Positions 1 to 6,864 of a DNA stretch of 64,000 nt are shown one piece after another. The notes under the pieces were generated by a model. The model was given only the letters and a program-made list of their open reading frames with translations. It was not told the origin of the DNA and ran no database searches. Where the stretch lies: positions 143,282-207,281 of the forward strand of contig MSXN01000008.1 in assembly GCA_002083555.1 (NCBI GenBank), read 5' to 3'. The position numbers were made by a program, and so were the translations under genes. The DNA comes from Nitrospira sp. ST-bin5 (GTDB lineage: Bacteria; Nitrospirota; Nitrospiria; Nitrospirales; Nitrospiraceae). The stretch's first letter is position 1, and each line of letters opens with the position of its first letter.

Positions 1-1
1 G

Positions 2-61
2 GGGCTCGATCGTCAGCTAGGGGTGCGCTACGGGGTCACTCCGACTCCGGGACGGCGATGA
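2..61 (+). CDS. C-terminal end of an unidentified upstream protein (partial)
   Basis: An open frame enters from the left edge and reads GLDRQLGVRYGVTPTPGRR before a TGA at 59-61. The TGA overlaps the ATG of the next gene (ATGA at 58-61), the usual sign of translational coupling in phage and operon genes. Only 19 residues are visible, so no family can be named. A second frame (frame 1) is also open across this stretch, so the call rests on the overlap alone. Confidence 0.3.
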   Translation, partial: GLDRQLGVRYGVTPTPGRR

Positions 62-489
62 TTATTCAATGCAATATAGACTGTCTTGTTCGGGTGAATG
101 ATGAAAATGAGATTGTCTTCAAGGACCAGGAGCCGATCGTGTTGCCCGCTCTGTATGCGGTTCCAGTTCTGATCAAGCATCATGAGAACGTAGAAGTTAT
201 ATCATCGGTTGTCCCGGCCCCAAGTTGTGAGGTGGTTTGGACGGATGCGCGAGGGAATAGCCGGTTGGGCCATGTGCTTTACAGGGTTTCGTATTTGGAT
301 GAACTGTGGTTGTTAATTCAAACAGATGGTGTTGGTCGACTGGTCCGCAGCTCAGACATTATCGGAGTTAATCCTAAACCTCTTTTTCGGTTAGCCTGTA
401 CCGCGATGGAAGCTATAGGCACTCAGGAGGCTGAGCGCATGGCCGCCAATATTGTCATGACGCTCTTAGATCTGGATCCCACCAGCTAA
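58..489 (+). CDS. hypothetical protein, probable phage-element gene
   Basis: A 143-residue protein that I do not recognise. It has no membrane segment or signal peptide, and the centre is rich in beta-forming residues. The gene is visibly more AT-rich than the chromosomal genes further right, which fits horizontally acquired DNA. It lies upstream of a tail-protein fragment on the same strand and next to an integrase module, so a phage structural or accessory role is inferred from position only. Confidence 0.5.
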   Translation: MIIQCNIDCLVRVNDENEIVFKDQEPIVLPALYAVPVLIKHHENVEVISSVVPAPSCEVVWTDARGNSRLGHVLYRVSYLDELWLLIQTDGVGRLVRSSDIIGVNPKPLFRLACTAMEAIGTQEAERMAANIVMTLLDLDPTS

Positions 490-542
490 ACTGCCAAGCA
501 GTGAGTTGAGTCAGGTGGGAAGTAGCATGGAGGGTGCACAGC

Positions 543-1031
543 ATGGATGAAAATAAAGAAGTGGTAGTTACCCCATCTTCAATACTGCTTCCTCAGAAAA
601 CGGTCAATCTCATGGCTTGTCCCCGGCCGTTCTCGACCAAGCGCATCGAGCGCGAGCTGCCCGAAGGCTCGACGATTGCCGACATGATGCGGGAGATTGG
701 GCTCAATCCGGATCACCTCTTTGCCCGCGTCTTCATCGATGACCGCCTCATTCTCAAGGCAGAGTGGGAATTCGCCACGCCCAAGGCCAGTCAACTGGTC
801 ACGGTGCGGGTGATTCCGACAGGCGGGGGTGGTGGTGGGAAAGATGCCTTGCGGATCGTAGCGATGATCGGCGTGGTGGCGGCGTCCATCTTTACAGCGG
901 GTGCGGCTGGCGCGGCAGTGGGTAGCTTCCTTGGCGTCAGTGCAGCGACCGGTGGAGCCCTCGCCGGAGCATCCGTTTCAATCTTTGGGAGTCTTCAAGC
1001 CAATACATTGTTACCAGCGAGACAGTCATGA
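543..1031 (+). CDS. TipJ-like phage tail protein, N-terminal part only (truncated)
   Basis: The protein (162 residues from ATG 543; a GTG at 534 is in frame) has a ubiquitin-like N-terminal region with a stretch reading TVRVIPTGGGGGGKDALR. This is followed by two hydrophobic Ala/Gly-rich segments ending in GGALAGASVSIFGSLQANTL. That order matches the N-terminus of host-specificity J/TipJ tail tip proteins, where the hydrophobic segments lead into a protein of roughly 1000 residues. Here the frame stops at once, so this looks like a remnant. A GGAGGG site lies 8 nt before ATG 543. The stop overlaps the next ATG (1028). Confidence is moderate because the match is from memory of the motif pattern. 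Confidence 0.5.
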   Translation: MDENKEVVVTPSSILLPQKTVNLMACPRPFSTKRIERELPEGSTIADMMREIGLNPDHLFARVFIDDRLILKAEWEFATPKASQLVTVRVIPTGGGGGGKDALRIVAMIGVVAASIFTAGAAGAAVGSFLGVSAATGGALAGASVSIFGSLQANTLLPARQS

Positions 1032-1634
1032 GCGAACTGCCCATCAGGTCGCCCCTTCAAATTGATCTGCAGACGGAAAGCGAGCCACAGCTTTCATTCG
1101 CTGGGGTGCCCATCAGTGGCCCCGTAGATACGGTCCCGCAAGAAGGTCTCGTGCGTGATTGGCTCCAAGAGTTAGGCCTTCCTAAAGATTGGGAACAGCT
1201 CGAGCACCTGGCAAAACCGAGAGGATTCGCCAATCGCTTCGCCCGAATTATCGTGGTGGATGAAAGTCCCACACGATTTCCCGGGAGCTGGCGGTTCCGG
1301 CCGGCAGAGATTGCCTTCCGACAAGGCGGCTATCAGCTCACGCTGGCGCATCTCGGATTCGTGATCGGACAGTGTGATCTCCTATTCCTAAAACCGGCTG
1401 GCGCGGTTCCTGAAGCTGAGGGGATGTGTCTTGTGGCCTCGGCGTCGTTCTATGATTCTGACCTTGCTACGGCGGCCTGGCGCGGCGTCAAGGCGAACAT
1501 TTTCACCCATGTTAGTGCGATCGTGGTGAGGCCTCTGGAAATGCCCCGAGGCGGGGGGGGAATTGATCGAGATCGCCCTGGTTGACTCTCCAGGCCGTCC
1601 TGGCGCGCGAGTCCTGAAGCATTGGGAAGCATAG
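1028..1634 (+). pseudogene. unknown element protein with probable frameshift at a G8 tract
   Basis: The frame from ATG 1028 gives 185 residues ending at 1585 with a low-complexity tail after a run of eight G at 1552-1559. If one G is removed, the frame continues as GELIEIALVDSPGRPGARV and on to a TAG at 1632-1634, which reads like ordinary protein. Either the gene carries a real frameshift, the tract is slippery, or the base count is an assembly error. I do not recognise the family. It starts inside the stop of the tail fragment (ATGA), so the two were probably co-translated. Confidence 0.4.
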
Positions 1635-1713
1635 ATTTTATCGCCAGTCTGGTTCTTCAGATTGCCAGCAATAACCATGTAGTTGATCTGATTGGAAGAG
1701 AACGAGGAAGCGC

Positions 1714-2043
1714 ATGCTGGGGTGCCAATCGCTCATTGCCGAGCTCGAACAAAGCATTCTGGCATTAGCCTCGGATGAGTGCCCGGTGCTGCTCGGTGAG
1801 CTGGAGCGCCTTAAAGCGATAGCCTGGGCGAAGGCCTTGAATCCTGTACCTTTAATTTCTTCGAAGGTGCCGGAGGTTCAGGACCGCTACTTGACCGTTC
1901 CGGAAGTAGTTCAGCGGTTTGGCGTAACGGAGAAATGGCTCTATCGACATAAAGCGCAGATGCCCCATAGCCAACCGTCTAGAAAAGTCTTGTTGTTCCC
2001 TGGGCGAGCGATCGAGCGATGGTTTGCCACTCGAAAAAGTTGA
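1714..2043 (+). CDS. excisionase-like helix-turn-helix DNA-binding protein
   Basis: A 109-residue protein. The C-terminal half reads RYLTVPEVVQRFGVTEKWLY and ends in FPGRAIERWFATRK, the usual pattern of a MerR-like/helix_turn_helix_17 excisionase domain: strand, HTH, wing, then a helix that reads the start position of the recombinase site. The N-terminal half is a helical extension. A GAGGAAG ribosome site precedes the ATG. It sits 55 nt upstream of the integrase on the same strand, so a role as recombination directionality factor or as repressor of the integrase is likely. Confidence 0.7.
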   Translation: MLGCQSLIAELEQSILALASDECPVLLGELERLKAIAWAKALNPVPLISSKVPEVQDRYLTVPEVVQRFGVTEKWLYRHKAQMPHSQPSRKVLLFPGRAIERWFATRKS

Positions 2044-2098
2044 TCGTGTCACTACCGCCCGAGTATAGTCCCGCTCAAAAGAGGAGTAGAGTGAACCT

Positions 2099-3634
2099 AT
2101 GAAGCGCCGCGGTCTCGGAATGGTATTCCAACGAGGGGCGGTCTGGTGGATTCAATACCACTGGCGCGGAAAGCGATATCGAGAGACCTCCGAGTCAACC
2201 AATCGACAGGCTGCCGTCAATCTGTTACGGACAAGGCTTGGCGAAATGGGCAAGGGGCAGTTGCGAGGGCCTGAGTGTGACAAGACAACCTTTGGCGATT
2301 TGCTCCAAATTCTTCGTGATGACTACGCCATCAATCAGCGGCGGTCCGTGGGTCGACTCAATACATCGGTAAAGTCGCTCGATCCATTCTTCAAGCATTT
2401 ACGGGCCAGCGATATCACCCTCGATCGTTTGAACCGGTACGTGGCTGAACGACTCGCCAAGCACGCCGCTCCCGCGACCGTGAAGCTCGATCTCACCTAT
2501 CTTCATCGCGCGTTTCGGCTGGCTGAGCGGGCAGGAAAAGCGATCTGCCCGCCATTCCCCCAGATCGCGGTCCAGAATGTTCGCAAGGGGTTTTTTGCCC
2601 GGGCCGATTTTGAGGCGGTGCGGTCCCACTTGCCAGAACCCTTCAAGGGCCCCATCACGTTTGCCTATCTGACGGGCTGGCGTGTACCCAGTGAGATTCT
2701 CAGACTCCGATGGAATCAGGTCGATTTTCAGGCCGGGACGGTTCGCCTTGAGCCAGGCACGACAAAGAACGATGAAGGCCGCATGTTTCCCTTCGCAGTG
2801 CTTCCGGAGCTCGCTCAGGTCTTACGGGCTCAGTGGGATAAGACATTTGAGCTGGAGCTGGCAGCCGGCCACAGTATCCCGTGGGTATTCCATTGGAGCG
2901 ATCGAGGCATATTCAAGGAAATCCATCCCAAGGTGCTGTATCGGCGCTGGGGAGAAGCTTGTCAGAAAGCTGGGGTGCCGGAACGGATACCGCATGATTT
3001 CAGGCGAACGGCAGTCCGGAACCTGGAACGGGCGGGGGTGCCTCGTTCAGTGGCGATGAAATTGACGGGGCACAAGACCGAGGCCGTCTATAGGCGCTAT
3101 GCGATCGTTTGTGAGGCCGATTTGAGTGAGGGGCTGAAAAAGCTGGCTCAATTCGAGAGAACTCAAAAGGAAAAGCTGCAATCCTGCGGGACCGTCACTG
3201 ACTTAAGCCACAGTTTGGCCACAATTCCTGAGACAAATATGCAAAATACGCGGGAAACTATGGCGGAGGGGGCGAGATTTGAACTCGCGGATAGGTTGCC
3301 CCATCTCCAGTTTTCAAGACTGGCACGTTCGGCCGCTCCGTCACCCCTCCGAGCCGTAAGAAGATATGTGGCACTACTTTCTGATGCAGTCAAGCCCTCC
3401 CATATAGGGGCGGAGCGGCGCAGGAACGACAATGCTCCCATCCGCTTGCTGGTAGTTTTCCAAAATCGCGAGCAGCGTCCGGCCCACTGCGAGACCGGAT
3501 CCGTTCAAGGTGTGGACAAACTCTGTCTTGGAGTCTTTCTTATTGCCCTTGGTGCGATAGCGGATATTGGCGCGGCGAGCCTGAAACGCGTCAAAGTTGC
3601 TGCAGGAGGAGATTTCACGGAAGTGTTGCTGTGA
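2099..3634 (+). CDS. int: tyrosine-type phage integrase, reading through the tRNA-Ser target
   Basis: A 511-residue frame with all the tyrosine recombinase signatures: an N-terminal Arm-binding-like region (WWIQYHWRGKRYRETSES), a core-binding helical domain at about 60-160, then a catalytic domain with TGWRVPSEILRLRW (first Arg), TKNDEGRMFPF (Lys strand), HDFRRTAVRN (His/Arg), LTGHK and the nucleophile tyrosine in YRRYAI. Homology should end near residue 375. The remaining ~135 residues are read antisense through tRNA-Ser (3261-3350) and the 3' end of serS, so they come from host DNA. The true C-terminus in the excised circle would differ. The gene points at the attachment site, typical of elements integrated at a tRNA 3' end. 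Confidence 0.88.
   Translation: MKRRGLGMVFQRGAVWWIQYHWRGKRYRETSESTNRQAAVNLLRTRLGEMGKGQLRGPECDKTTFGDLLQILRDDYAINQRRSVGRLNTSVKSLDPFFKHLRASDITLDRLNRYVAERLAKHAAPATVKLDLTYLHRAFRLAERAGKAICPPFPQIAVQNVRKGFFARADFEAVRSHLPEPFKGPITFAYLTGWRVPSEILRLRWNQVDFQAGTVRLEPGTTKNDEGRMFPFAVLPELAQVLRAQWDKTFELELAAGHSIPWVFHWSDRGIFKEIHPKVLYRRWGEACQKAGVPERIPHDFRRTAVRNLERAGVPRSVAMKLTGHKTEAVYRRYAIVCEADLSEGLKKLAQFERTQKEKLQSCGTVTDLSHSLATIPETNMQNTRETMAEGARFELADRLPHLQFSRLARSAAPSPLRAVRRYVALLSDAVKPSHIGAERRRNDNAPIRLLVVFQNREQRPAHCETGSVQGVDKLCLGVFLIALGAIADIGAASLKRVKVAAGGDFTEVLL
3261..3350 (-). tRNA. serT: tRNA-Ser (anticodon UGA)
   Basis: Read on the minus strand, the gene begins GGAGGGG, which pairs with CCCCTCC before the discriminator G and an encoded CCA. 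The anticodon stem CCAGT/ACTGG encloses CTTGAAA, giving anticodon TGA. The long variable arm and the T-arm GCGAG-TTCAAAT-CTCGC fit the 90-nt class II shape of tRNA-Ser. The gene is 23 nt downstream of serS on the same strand and may be co-transcribed with the synthetase. Its 3' half is the inferred integration site of the element to its left. Confidence 0.95.
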
Positions 3635-4657
3635 GGGGAGCCAGACTTCGATGTCGTACGTTTTGGCTGCTGAAAACCCCATATCTCCGGCGCAGAGTGT
3701 TACAACGCGATAGGGTAATCCTAATCCCTGCAAGATGCTTTCTGCGTGACCGGTGAGGCGTTCAAGCTCAGCTTGCGACTGGTCCGGAGGACAGAACGAG
3801 ACCAGTTCGACTTTGTTGAACTGGTGTAGTCTGATTAAGCCCCGGGTATCTTTCCCATAGGACCCGGCTTCGCGGCGGAAGCAGGGCGTATAGGCGGTGT
3901 AGCGGATGGGCAATACTTCTTCGTCCAGCAATTCATCCCGGTGGAGATTTGTGAGCGGCACTTCAGCTGTCGGGATGAGAAAATAGTCTTCGTCCTTCAG
4001 CCGGAATAGATCTTCTTCAAACTTAGGCAGTTGCCCCGTGCCGGTCATCGTTGCCCGATTGACCAGCAGCGGAGGGAGCACTTCCCGATACCCGTGCTGC
4101 GTCGTATGTCGGTCCAGCATGTAGTTGATGAGCGCGCGCTCAAGCTGGGCTCCGGCACCGGTCATGACGGCAAAGCGGGCACCGGCAAGCTTGGATGCCC
4201 GGTCGAAATCGAGAATGCCCAAAGCTTCACCGAGTTCCCAATGGGGCTTCGCCGAAAAATCGAAGGAGGGGCGGGTCCCCCATTGACGGATCTCGACATT
4301 CTCCGAGGCATCCTGTCCGGCCGGCACCGATTCATGTGGCACGTTGGGAATGCGCAAATTCAGATCGCCGAGAGACTCCTCAACGCCGCGTAGAGTGCCT
4401 TCAATCTCACGAATGCGATCGCCGAGCTGCTTCATTGAGGTCATGGCATCGTCAGCCGATTCTTTGGCCCGCTTTAACCGGGCAACCTCGTCAGAGCCTT
4501 TTTTGAGATCGCTCCGAAGCTGTTCCACCTGCATGGTCAGATTGCGGCGCTCCTCGACCAGCGTCTTCATGGTATCCCAGGGGACGTCGGTTCCCCGGCG
4601 GCCGAGGCGCTGGCGGATTGAGTCGAGATGGTCCCGTAGCTGGCGTAAATCGTACAC
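3374..4657 (-). CDS. serS: seryl-tRNA synthetase
   Basis: Class II aminoacyl-tRNA synthetase that charges tRNA-Ser. The N-terminal ~110 residues form the long coiled-coil arm that grips the variable arm of tRNA-Ser. The catalytic domain shows motif 2 (TPCFRREAGSYGKDTRGLIR, followed by LHQFNKVE) and motif 3 near the C-terminus (LNGSGLAVGRTLLAILENYQ). The open frame extends to 4711, but GTG at 4657 is preferred: it begins VYDLRQLRDHLD, the normal SerS N-terminus, and has GAGGAG six bases upstream, giving 427 residues. It is followed 23 nt downstream by tRNA-Ser(UGA). Confidence 0.97.
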   Translation of the reverse strand: MYDLRQLRDHLDSIRQRLGRRGTDVPWDTMKTLVEERRNLTMQVEQLRSDLKKGSDEVARLKRAKESADDAMTSMKQLGDRIREIEGTLRGVEESLGDLNLRIPNVPHESVPAGQDASENVEIRQWGTRPSFDFSAKPHWELGEALGILDFDRASKLAGARFAVMTGAGAQLERALINYMLDRHTTQHGYREVLPPLLVNRATMTGTGQLPKFEEDLFRLKDEDYFLIPTAEVPLTNLHRDELLDEEVLPIRYTAYTPCFRREAGSYGKDTRGLIRLHQFNKVELVSFCPPDQSQAELERLTGHAESILQGLGLPYRVVTLCAGDMGFSAAKTYDIEVWLPSQQHFREISSCSNFDAFQARRANIRYRTKGNKKDSKTEFVHTLNGSGLAVGRTLLAILENYQQADGSIVVPAPLRPYMGGLDCIRK

Positions 4658-4797
4658 GTGGTACTCCTCAGAAAGTTTGAGGAATCTAGCATCGGGTTTA
4701 GACAGAGTCAACGAAACGGATGATGTAACGTGCGGTGCAGCTGTGGAGTCGATTCCCGTGGATTGACAATCGCTATCCGTGTCGCCACGATAACACT

Positions 4798-5829
4798 ATG
4801 CGTATGGTCTCCAATCCTCCAAATCCATTTGAATCGTCTCATCGTGAATTGCTCGAGCCTGCCCCCACGGCAATAGTGGAGGTCTTTCACGACGCGAGCC
4901 GGGAGATTCTGAGTCGCAATGACAGCCCCGATCTGCCCTTTCGCTGGAGCGTCAATCCCTATCGCGGCTGTTTCCATGGTTGTGCCTATTGCTATGCGCG
5001 TCCTTCGCACGAGTATTGGGGATTCGGAGCAGGAACCGATTTTGAGTCCAAACTGGTGGTGAAGGAGGAGGCGGCAACTCTGTTGCGTCAGGCATTTGAG
5101 CGTTCGTCCTGGAAGGGCGAGCTGATCGTGTTTTCCGGAAATACCGATTGCTATCAGCCCCTGGAAGCTTCCTATGGGTTAACGCGAGCTTGTTTGGCGG
5201 TGTGTGCGGATTTTCGGAATCCGGTGGGGATTATTACGAAGGGCGCATTGGTGCTCCGTGATCTGGATGTGTTAACGAGGCTGCGTCAGCAATCCTGGAT
5301 ACGGGTCTACTTCAGCATTCCGTTTGCCGATGATGCCGTAGCCAGAAAGATGGAGCCGCATGCTCCTTCCGTTGGGAAGCGGTTTGAGGTCATGAAGGCG
5401 CTTTCTGATGCGGGGATTTCGACCGGCCTTTCAATCGCACCGGTGATTCCGGGTCTGAATGATGAGGCGATGCCCGAGCTGCTTGAGCGGGCCCGGGCTG
5501 CCGGCGCACGCACGGCGACGTTCAGCTTGTTGCGGCTCTCCGGTAGCGTCGAGCCCGTTTTTCTGGAACGAATCAAAGAAGCATTCCCGGACCGGTTCGC
5601 GAAAATCACCAATCGACTTCGCGAGGTGCGAGGGGGGCGGATTTCCGAATCAGCGTTCTTCGATCGCCACCATGGAACGGGAACCTATTGGCAGATGATC
5701 GAGCAGTTGTTTGAGGTGGCCAGTCGCCGGGCTGGCTTTGACCATGATGTTGAGGATGTGATCCCTGAGACCTTCCGGCGACCCGGCGGGGCGCAGACTA
5801 CTTTGTTCGACCAAGAGGAGGAAGGATGA
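4798..5829 (+). CDS. PA0069-family radical SAM protein
   Basis: A 343-residue radical SAM enzyme. The cluster motif is CFHGCAYCYA (CxxxCxxC) within NPYRGCFHGCAYCYARPSHE, the hallmark of the PA0069/Rv2578c group, which is related to spore photoproduct lyase-like proteins. Further on are the conserved stretches FSGNTDCYQPLE and LSIAPVIPGLND. The substrate of this family is unknown to me. ATG 4798 is chosen because homology begins shortly after; an earlier in-frame start at 4735 would add unrelated residues. The stop overlaps the ATG of the rhodanese gene (ATGA at 5826), indicating an operon. Confidence 0.88.
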   Translation: MRMVSNPPNPFESSHRELLEPAPTAIVEVFHDASREILSRNDSPDLPFRWSVNPYRGCFHGCAYCYARPSHEYWGFGAGTDFESKLVVKEEAATLLRQAFERSSWKGELIVFSGNTDCYQPLEASYGLTRACLAVCADFRNPVGIITKGALVLRDLDVLTRLRQQSWIRVYFSIPFADDAVARKMEPHAPSVGKRFEVMKALSDAGISTGLSIAPVIPGLNDEAMPELLERARAAGARTATFSLLRLSGSVEPVFLERIKEAFPDRFAKITNRLREVRGGRISESAFFDRHHGTGTYWQMIEQLFEVASRRAGFDHDVEDVIPETFRRPGGAQTTLFDQEEEG

Positions 5830-6206
5830 AGCACAATCCCGGGTTTCTGAAAATAGTGGACCAAGCCAGGGCACGCGTCAAGGAATGTACGGTGGCGGAT
5901 GTACAGAGCCGCATGGCTCGCGGTGAGACGTTTCACTTCATCGACGTACGGGAAGACCATGAGTTTGCGAAGGATCGCGCCAAGGGGGCTTGTCATCTGG
6001 GCAAGGGGATTATCGAGCGTGATATTGAAACAATGATTCCTGGAAAGCAGGCAGCGATTGTGTTGTATTGCGGAGGCGGCTTTCGTTCAGTGTTGGCGGC
6101 GGACGCTCTGCAGCAGATGGGCTATACGAACGTGGTCTCGATGGATGGGGGAATCAAGGCTTGGAGAGAGGCCGGCTATCCGCTTGAAGCCGGACAGCCA
6201 GCCTAG
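5826..6206 (+). CDS. rhodanese-like sulfurtransferase
   Basis: A single-domain rhodanese of 126 residues. It contains the FIDVRE strand motif and the active loop CGGGFRS, where the Cys carries the persulfide, followed by DGGIKAWREAGYPLE at the C-terminal end, a typical ending for the family. No signal peptide, so cytoplasmic. It is translationally coupled to the upstream radical SAM gene. A role in sulfur delivery or relay linked to that enzyme is plausible but only inferred. Confidence 0.92.
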   Translation: MKHNPGFLKIVDQARARVKECTVADVQSRMARGETFHFIDVREDHEFAKDRAKGACHLGKGIIERDIETMIPGKQAAIVLYCGGGFRSVLAADALQQMGYTNVVSMDGGIKAWREAGYPLEAGQPA

Positions 6207-6216
6207 CCCGAAAACG

Positions 6217-6768
6217 CTATTTGTTCACGCGGTCGAATTCTTTAATGACCTGGTCGGTAAGATCAACAGTGTCCTTATTGTAGATGACGATTTTCACGGT
6301 CTGTTCGCTCCCGCGGTCGACCACGATCGAGAAGCCTCCCTTCTCGGCCACCGTTTGTGTGGCTGAGCCGATACGCTTCATGTAGTCGTCGACGAGTTCT
6401 TTCTGCTTGCCCTGAAGTTCCTGATTAAATTCCTGCGCGCGCTTTTGGTAGTCCTGGATTCTCGTCCGGAACTGCGCTTCTTTGTCCTTCTTCTCGGCCT
6501 CGCTCAACTTGGCGAGCTGTTCTTTGAGCTGCTTTTCATAATTCCGCAATTCCTCTTCGTCCCGTGAGAGCAATTTTTGTCTCGTGGTGACGTATTCCTT
6601 GAGTCCATCGAGGGCTTTCTTGCCGGCTTTGGATTTCTCAAGGACCATCTGCGGGTCAACGACACCCATTTTGAAGGCGTCAGCCGCCTGCACGGACGTC
6701 GAGAGCGGTCCCAGCAGCAGAGAGAAGAGGGCGGTCACGATAATCGTCTGTACGACGGGGATGCGCAT
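6217..6768 (-). CDS. Skp/OmpH-family periplasmic chaperone
   Basis: A 183-residue protein with a signal peptide (residues 1-29, cleavage near VQAADA), then KMGVVDPQMVLEKSKAGKKA, the conserved start of OmpH/Skp proteins. A long charged coiled coil follows (residues ~50-130), then a C-terminal strand segment with IVVDRGSEQTV. Skp holds unfolded outer-membrane proteins in the periplasm. ATG 6768 is used because it has AAGGAG about 8 bases upstream and opens the signal peptide. The gene stands alone, not beside bamA/lpxD as in many genomes. It converges with the rhodanese gene, leaving only 10 nt between them. Confidence 0.88.
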   Translation of the reverse strand: MRIPVVQTIIVTALFSLLLGPLSTSVQAADAFKMGVVDPQMVLEKSKAGKKALDGLKEYVTTRQKLLSRDEEELRNYEKQLKEQLAKLSEAEKKDKEAQFRTRIQDYQKRAQEFNQELQGKQKELVDDYMKRIGSATQTVAEKGGFSIVVDRGSEQTVKIVIYNKDTVDLTDQVIKEFDRVNK

Positions 6769-6864
6769 ATGAACACTCCTTAGGCTAAGCATGACACGGA
6801 TGTGCGAGTAAGCGTCGGTCAGAATAACGAGGCGATGAGGGCCTGTCAAGGCAGTGCGAAGGGG

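Larger units (their letters stand above)
1..3310. mobile_element. right end of an integrative element/prophage remnant at tRNA-Ser
   Basis: Tail-like gene fragments, an excisionase-like HTH gene and a tyrosine integrase abut the 3' end of tRNA-Ser, and all read toward it. DNA beyond the tRNA (serS onward) is ordinary chromosome. This is the standard architecture of a tRNA-targeted element whose attachment core lies in the 3' half of the tRNA (about 3261-3310). The other end and the duplicated core lie outside the window, so the exact boundary and length cannot be given. Confidence 0.75.

Noticed and set aside
4658..4711. Extended N-terminus of serS starting MTLSKPDARFLK
   Set aside because: GTG 4657 has GAGGAG at good spacing and begins exactly at the conserved SerS N-terminus.
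4763..4790. TTGACA before the radical SAM gene as a promoter
   Set aside because: The only candidate -10 (GATAAC) lies about 20 nt away and is a poor match, so the pair is not convincing.
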